A DNA stretch of 64,000 bases, from contig BSWB01000005.1 in the NCBI GenBank assembly GCA_033239125.1, forward strand, positions 98,889,994 through 98,953,993. The letters run 5' to 3'. The position numbers and the translations under genes were made by a program. How positions within the stretch are numbered: position 1 is the stretch's first letter; each line of letters starts with the position of its first letter. The stretch is from Fagopyrum homotropicum. Its lineage: Eukaryota; Streptophyta; Magnoliopsida; Caryophyllales; Polygonaceae. This document shows, piece by piece, positions 58,661 to 64,000 of this stretch. The notes below the pieces were generated by a model, which was not told where the DNA came from, searched no databases, and saw nothing but the letters and a program-made list of their open reading frames with translations.

Positions 58661-60150
58661 TATAAAAGAGGGAGTAGCCTCTTATGAATAGTCATTTTCC
58701 GTTTATACCCTTCTGTATTTATTATTATATTTTTTTTCCCGTTTTACACTTCTATACTAACGTGTCACATTTTGCTGTTAATGTTAATAGGTGTCTTTCC
58801 CTCTTCACTTCACCGCTTCGATGGCCGCTTCTTTGCCTTCTTCTGCTTCGACGGACCCTTGTTCATCCGTCAGCTCCAACTGTTCCTCTCCCGTCCTTTC
58901 TTCTTCGTTCTTCTCATTTGTGCCTTCATCAACCCGCCGGAGTCCGTCTTCACCTGCACCGCCAGGTTCGGTTTTCTTCTCCTCTTCGTCTGTCTGAATT
59001 GCATCCTCAAGTTTCCTTGCTGAATTTCGACAATTCCATCTCTTTGTGATTTCCAGTTGTCCCTGGATTTGACGCGTAATTCACCCATTTAAACATATGG
59101 ACCCATGTTAAGTGAGTCATTTATCATGTTATTAGAGTGGTTTGACCTCGGGGTTGGTTTTGACTCATTAAACTTGTTGGTGTTAAGACATTAATTGTGG
59201 ACCTAGACAATAATGATCCATTTAATTGAACTACCGGAGGCTAGGGTGTGTCGACACTGAGTATCAACTCTTAAAGGAATATGTGGAGCTAAAATTCTTA
59301 CATGGACTATAAACAAATCAATGACCTATTATATAAACTTAGCGATATAACTGTCTAAAACTAATCTATGTATACATATTAACACAAAGGTACATAAAAT
59401 TATGGGGACAACACCACTCAGCTATTTCATTACTGATTTATTTTAATAAAAATATAATGTTAATTTATTTAAATTTAATGCCCGTTGAGATTTTGTAAGT
59501 GTTTGAATTAATAATTTATTTAGTTAATAATATTTTAATTATGTTATCTATATATAATACGTAATAAGTTATTTTAAAGAATATTAGCAAAAGAGGAAGA
59601 GAAGCTGATGGCCCCAAGGCGAACCCGGAGTGGAAGACTCATGATGAACATGTCACTTTTAAAAATGTGAATTACATGATTAGCTGAACAACTTTGAATT
59701 TGCTCAAGCCTTACCAATTACGAAACAGTAGCTTTCACTTCAAATACGAAAAATGATTATTTGATTTCAAACAAAAAAAAAAAAGAAAGGAAAATGGTGT
59801 CACAAGCAACTGAATGAATCACATGTCCTCTGTTTTGTTACACTGCTCGATCTTCGATATCCGACCTTCTCCTCCCCCAACATCGAACACTCAAGGCGAG
59901 ATAAACGGGAGAATCCTCAGCCTCCACTTGCAATCCACCACCAATATCTCTACTCCCAAACATATAGGCCGAAAGAGGAATAGACAAGGCATTTTCGCCC
60001 CACATTTTCATGTATCTTTCCCTGAGATGTCTCCGGCGTTGATCGACTCCGGTGCTCAATCTCAGGCTCTACAGACCCCACCTCACCTTTCCGGCCCCTT
60101 TGATTTCTTCTCAATTTCTTCCGGACGATCGATCCTCTGCGTTTGTCTCC
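58661..60150. other. Intergenic DNA and 5' leader of the TPR/DnaJ gene
   Basis: Open frames at about 58684-59050 are CT-rich, overlap in three frames and match nothing I know. From about 59815 to 60150 the DNA is richer in C and probably holds the 5' UTR of the next gene; its frame stays open back to 60052. Confidence 0.4.
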
Positions 60151-63100
60151 ATGAATCGCTCCGATGGCGTCAACCCTAATTTTCAATTCAGCGCCGCTTC
60201 AATGTCCAGGCCGGTCGTCACCGATAACCCCGCATTTCGCCCCGTCCCTGCTCTTTCGAGGCCTCGGATGGCCAAAACTAGGAAATCACAGCATGGTCGG
60301 CCAATGGTCGCCCCTGAACCCCGTAAGTCTGATGCTGCTTTCAATCGAATTCGACCTATTTCTGATTACTACAAACCGCCCCCTTCTTCTAGCGGCATGT
60401 ATCCAGGTGAATCTGCTTTGCTTGGAGGGGATAGAAATGTCAATCAGGGGAATGATCTTGAGAGTTCGATTCTTGATGAGATCAAGAATTTGAGACTCCT
60501 GGATGACCAGGGTGCTGGGGTAGATGCAAGTTCATCATCTAAGCATTTTAATGTAACTGGAGATTCTCAAACTAATATTGGCTTTGGAAGAGGTGACGAT
60601 GATGGCAGTGGACATAGTAGTCTGTTAGCAGGAATTCCTAATGACTTGAAGAAACTAAACATCAAAGACCCTGTTGTCACTCTTAATCATATTTCATTCG
60701 GCCCTCAGGGAAATCGCCATTTTGAGTTTGGACACAGGGAAAAGGAAAGCAAGTCTGTTGCTTCTAGCATGGCAGATACCATAACAAATAGGATGAGGAA
60801 TCTTGTTGTAGAAGCTAGTCATAATGCCAATGAGGAGACAAAACTATCCCACGGAAGGGAAGCCTTTGGTGGGGAATCACATAGTATGATCTTAGATGAT
60901 TTAGGGAAGTTGAAACTAGGAGAGGAGTTGAAGGAATCTGTTTGTTATTATGAAGGTCTGAGCAGTGTCAAAACAAAAGCTCCACAACATCGGGCAGATT
61001 ATGGAACTCAAAGCAAACATCAGTTTGTATTTACCAGCAAGCTAGATAGTTCAGGGACACCTTATGGCGAGGTCAACACACCGAATACGAAAGGGACTTC
61101 TTCCCTGGCCCGACCATGGGGAGGGACAAATATTTTTCCAAATGAAAGCAGCTTCGAGGATAAACCAGAACCTTCTGAGTCTTACTCCCCCATGGAAGTT
61201 TCACCTTATCAGGAAATATGTCCTGATAACCAGTCTTTCAGAGATACTTCTTCAACATCCGAGGGATCTGTTCATGTTGAAGAAAGTCTAACATCAAATA
61301 ACCACCAGCCGGCTTATGGAGACATACTAGACGAAGATTTGATATCTGCAACAGAACACTTGGGTATTAACGAAGCTAGAAACATGAATTATGATGAGGG
61401 AGCAGATCAGGTGTCTGTGTGTTCATTTAATGGAAGTATAGGTGTGCAGGCATCATCGGAAGATTCTGTCTCTGCAGTTGAAACTGAAAGTTTCAAGTCT
61501 GCAACTGATTTATCTGAAATTAGTGAACAAAGTGAAGAAATTAGTTCTAGATTGAATGATGAGGTAAGTACCAGAGATAGCAAGGGTCAATTTTTCTCTG
61601 CTTCAAGTTCCGAATTGAAAGGAGAGATTCCATTTACATTTTCAGCCTCTATTATAGATCAAGTTGCACCAGCAACGCGAAACCAGAAAAAGAAAATTCG
61701 CCCAAAAGTTGGGCACGAACCATACAGTTCCTTGAAAGACACCGTATTGTCTGATGCGTCATCAACAATCCACTTCTCTTCAGTCTCAAGAGGTTCTTCA
61801 CCTTTTAACACCAGAAATGAAGATATTTCTGCTTATCATCACAGAAAAGGGCCTAGTGTAGGGGTAGAAAAAACACAACTTGTCAAGCAAGAGACCCCCT
61901 GTCCATCGGCTACAGCTTTCGCAGCTAAGGAGGCTTGTGAAAAGTGGAGACTTAGGTGCTTTATCACATTTGATATGTCTTTTAAAAAATTATCCTCCAT
62001 GTGCAATTTATCTATTTCATCCATCAAATCACAAAATTGGCTCCATACTGTCTTTTTTACTTTCTGACCATGTCACTTGATATTGTTAAATATATGTATA
62101 GGGGAAACCAAGCTTACACAAATGGGGAACTTGATAAAGCAGAGGATTGCTATACACAAGGAGTGAATTGTGTTTCAAAAATTGAGGCATCTAGAGATGG
62201 TCTTAGAGCTTTGATGCTATGCTACAGCAACCGTGCTGCTATACGCATGGCCCTTCAGAAATTTAGAGATGCACTAACAGATTGTAGAGCTGCGGCTGAA
62301 ATTGATCCAAACTTTTTCAAAGTTCAAATTAGAACAGCTAAGTAAGTTTAACTCCTATCTGTAGCAAATGCAGTTCGAGCTTATTACTACTTTCATACTT
62401 TGTTTACAATTGGTGTTGGCTATCTATTCTCTGAGCCATTGTTGGGTTCTGTGCAGCCTGAAAATTTGGTTAATGTGTCTTTCTTATTCCGTTTCTCCTC
62501 ATATGTTTAAGTTGTTACCTTGCTATGGGAGAGGTTGCAGAGGCATCATCACTTCTCATGAAGTTATTGCAGTCAGGAGCTGAAGCTTGTATGGACAGGA
62601 AATTTAGGTTGGAGGCCTCTGAAAGCATTGAAAAGGCCCAGGTACTAATCCAATAAAAGTAGAACCTAAGCAGAAGCTGCCTTCGTTTTTTGTTCCTGGC
62701 TTGTTGATTCATTGGGTGGTGGTTTTTGTTTTGGTGGGGGGTGTGGTCGGGGAAGGTTGGTGATCTTGCATTGGTTATGCACATACTTATATGGATGCAT
62801 ATATATCCCCCCTTTTTAGCTTCAGTTAAATGTGCTTGAGGAATTACAAATTCATAACTATTTTCTGTCATAAACAATCATGATCAAAGGAAGGAAATTA
62901 TCTTGTTTGGAAAGGCATACATTGTGGAAAGTTTCATACAGTTGGATGCAGTATCGACGGGAAGGATGATTAACTTCGCAATCATTTTTCTGCACGGACT
63001 CACAGACTTCTGTTACTCGCCTAGCCTTGCAAATTAAGATTATGCTGCCTTGCTAATTTTGACCATCATGTTTTTTCTTTTGCTCATTCTACTTGAAGTG

Positions 63101-64000
63101 AAGTGATCTAGTTTTGTTATAAATATGTTGTGGTAATAGGGAGAATCTAGCAGATGTGAATATTGTTTTGATTTCAGTTTCCCTGAAAACATGTTGTCAA
63201 CACTTGGTGACTTGGGCATGGCTGCTAACTTCATGCATTTCCTTGTTTCAGAAAGTAACTCGGTGCATAGATCGTTCTGATCAGCTTCTGCGGTATAAAA
63301 CATTCAGCAATGCTAAAGATTCCATGCAAACTATTGATGAGGGGTTGACAATAAGCCCTTACTCAGAGAAATTGCTGCAGATGAAAGTGGAAGCTCTTTT
63401 TATGGTTCGTACTTCACTTCAGGGAGAATGGGGGTTGTTGATAATAGTTTATTAGTTCTGAACTTATAAAGCTACTCTTGTTACCATTGGTTTATTTTGT
63501 TTCTATTATGCAGATGCAAAGGTATCAGGAGGTGATTCAACTTTGTGAGCAGACTTTGCAGACTGCTGAAAAGAACTCCCCCGTGTTGGTTTCTGAGAGC
63601 CAGTCATCAAATCTGGATCCGTCTGAAGTATTAAATAAGTATTCTTTTCTGATATGGCGTTATTCCTTCATATTCAATTCATACTACTGTTTAGGAAAGC
63701 TTGAAGAAGGTCTTGATTTCCTGGATAAGCGATCAGAACTGAGATCAATTCAAGACAGGTATTAAAAAGATTTTTACTTATTTTTCCAACGCAAAACAGG
63801 TCAGTGCTCTCCCCAAAATGACCTGAACTGGAATTTATAGGTGTGGAACCCAAGCTGTTGAATCATTGATTCCTCTACTTGTCCGTGCTCGGGAGCTGCT
63901 GAAGCATAAGGTATGTTTGACTCGTATCTTTTGCGGACTTCTCTTCATTGGTAATGAAATCTTTCGTGCTCCAATTAAATTAGCATCTCTGAAATGCTGA
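60151..64000 (+). CDS. TPR- and DnaJ-domain co-chaperone (TPR15/TPR16-like), 3' end off window
   Basis: Predicted exons 60151-61955, 62102-62341, 62512-62641, 63252-63404, 63514-63758 and 63841-63910 join in phase into 881 codons; the rest is outside. The ATG at 60151 (MNRSDGVNPNF) is preferred; an in-frame ATG at 60052 would add 33 residues. Residues 1-600 are long, Ser-rich and probably disordered, with repeated short motifs such as EIKNLRLLDD, DDLGKLKLGEE and FVFTSKLDSS. TPRs begin with EKWRLRGNQAYTNGELDKAE and continue through LALRAAIRM-like helices (YSNRAAIRMALQKFRDALTD). Family members end with a J domain that stimulates Hsp70; that part is not in this window. No broken exon seen. Confidence 0.85.

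Noticed and set aside
58684..59049. Small protein gene between Helitron and the TPR gene
   Set aside because: Three overlapping frames are equally open in CT-rich DNA; no domain, no family match and no clear splice structure.

Overview
This is plant nuclear DNA, almost certainly from a eudicot. It has spliced genes with GT-AG introns, plant-lineage retrotransposons (Athila, Sirevirus), a Mutator-like element and a Helitron. Two single-copy plant genes sit in the right-hand 11 kb: the augmin subunit AUG1 and a TPR/DnaJ co-chaperone of the TPR15/TPR16 type. I cannot name the species.

Layout. (1) 1-7986: right part of an old Athila (Ty3/gypsy) copy, here copy A: PR-RT-RNase H, a deleted integrase, a decayed env-position ORF, a long non-coding spacer and a 3' LTR. 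(2) 7987-about 42850: one Mutator-like element (MULE). It carries a mudrA-type transposase on + and, tail to tail, a DUF1985/Ulp1-like SUMO-protease gene on -. Athila copies sit inside it. Copy B (8919-23825, target duplication ATCTG) splits the transposase exactly; reading across the duplication restores its frame. Copy C (24904-38061, target duplication TGTAC) sits between transposase and protease. Copy A appears to abut the N-terminal end. (3) About 42870-49407: 5'-truncated Sirevirus (Ty1/copia) with IN-RT-RNase H, a decayed env-like ORF, three purine tracts and an LTR. (4) 49408-52380: AT-rich DNA with two inverted tRNA-like relics. (5) 52737-53976: AUG1, six coding exons, apparently intact. 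(6) 54100-58660: a MITE-like repeat and a non-autonomous Helitron. (7) 60151-64000: first six exons of the TPR/DnaJ gene, continuing off the window.

The most unusual signal is in the retrotransposons. Copies B and C carry at least 14 exact copies of the 12-bp palindrome CCACGGCCGTGG. The copies cluster upstream of a TATA box in the LTR and again upstream of a second TATA box before the env-position ORF, downstream of each TATA box, and inside the coding PR-RT linker. Copy A has a different palindrome, CTCGACCGAG, in the same slots, and the unrelated Sirevirus has a third, CAAGGCCTTG. The core of the 3' polypurine tract, AAGTATGGGGT, also recurs about a dozen times inside the Athila copies. 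Copy B is a chimera. Its left part is a short derivative coding for a 356-aa protein with a decayed integrase tail; its right part is a full gag-pol element; both joins lie at or next to a palindrome.

None of the retroelements looks autonomous. Copies A and C have FMDN in place of the catalytic FMDD of reverse transcriptase; copy B has FMDD but two stop codons in pol; copy C has frameshifts although its LTRs are only about 2 percent apart.
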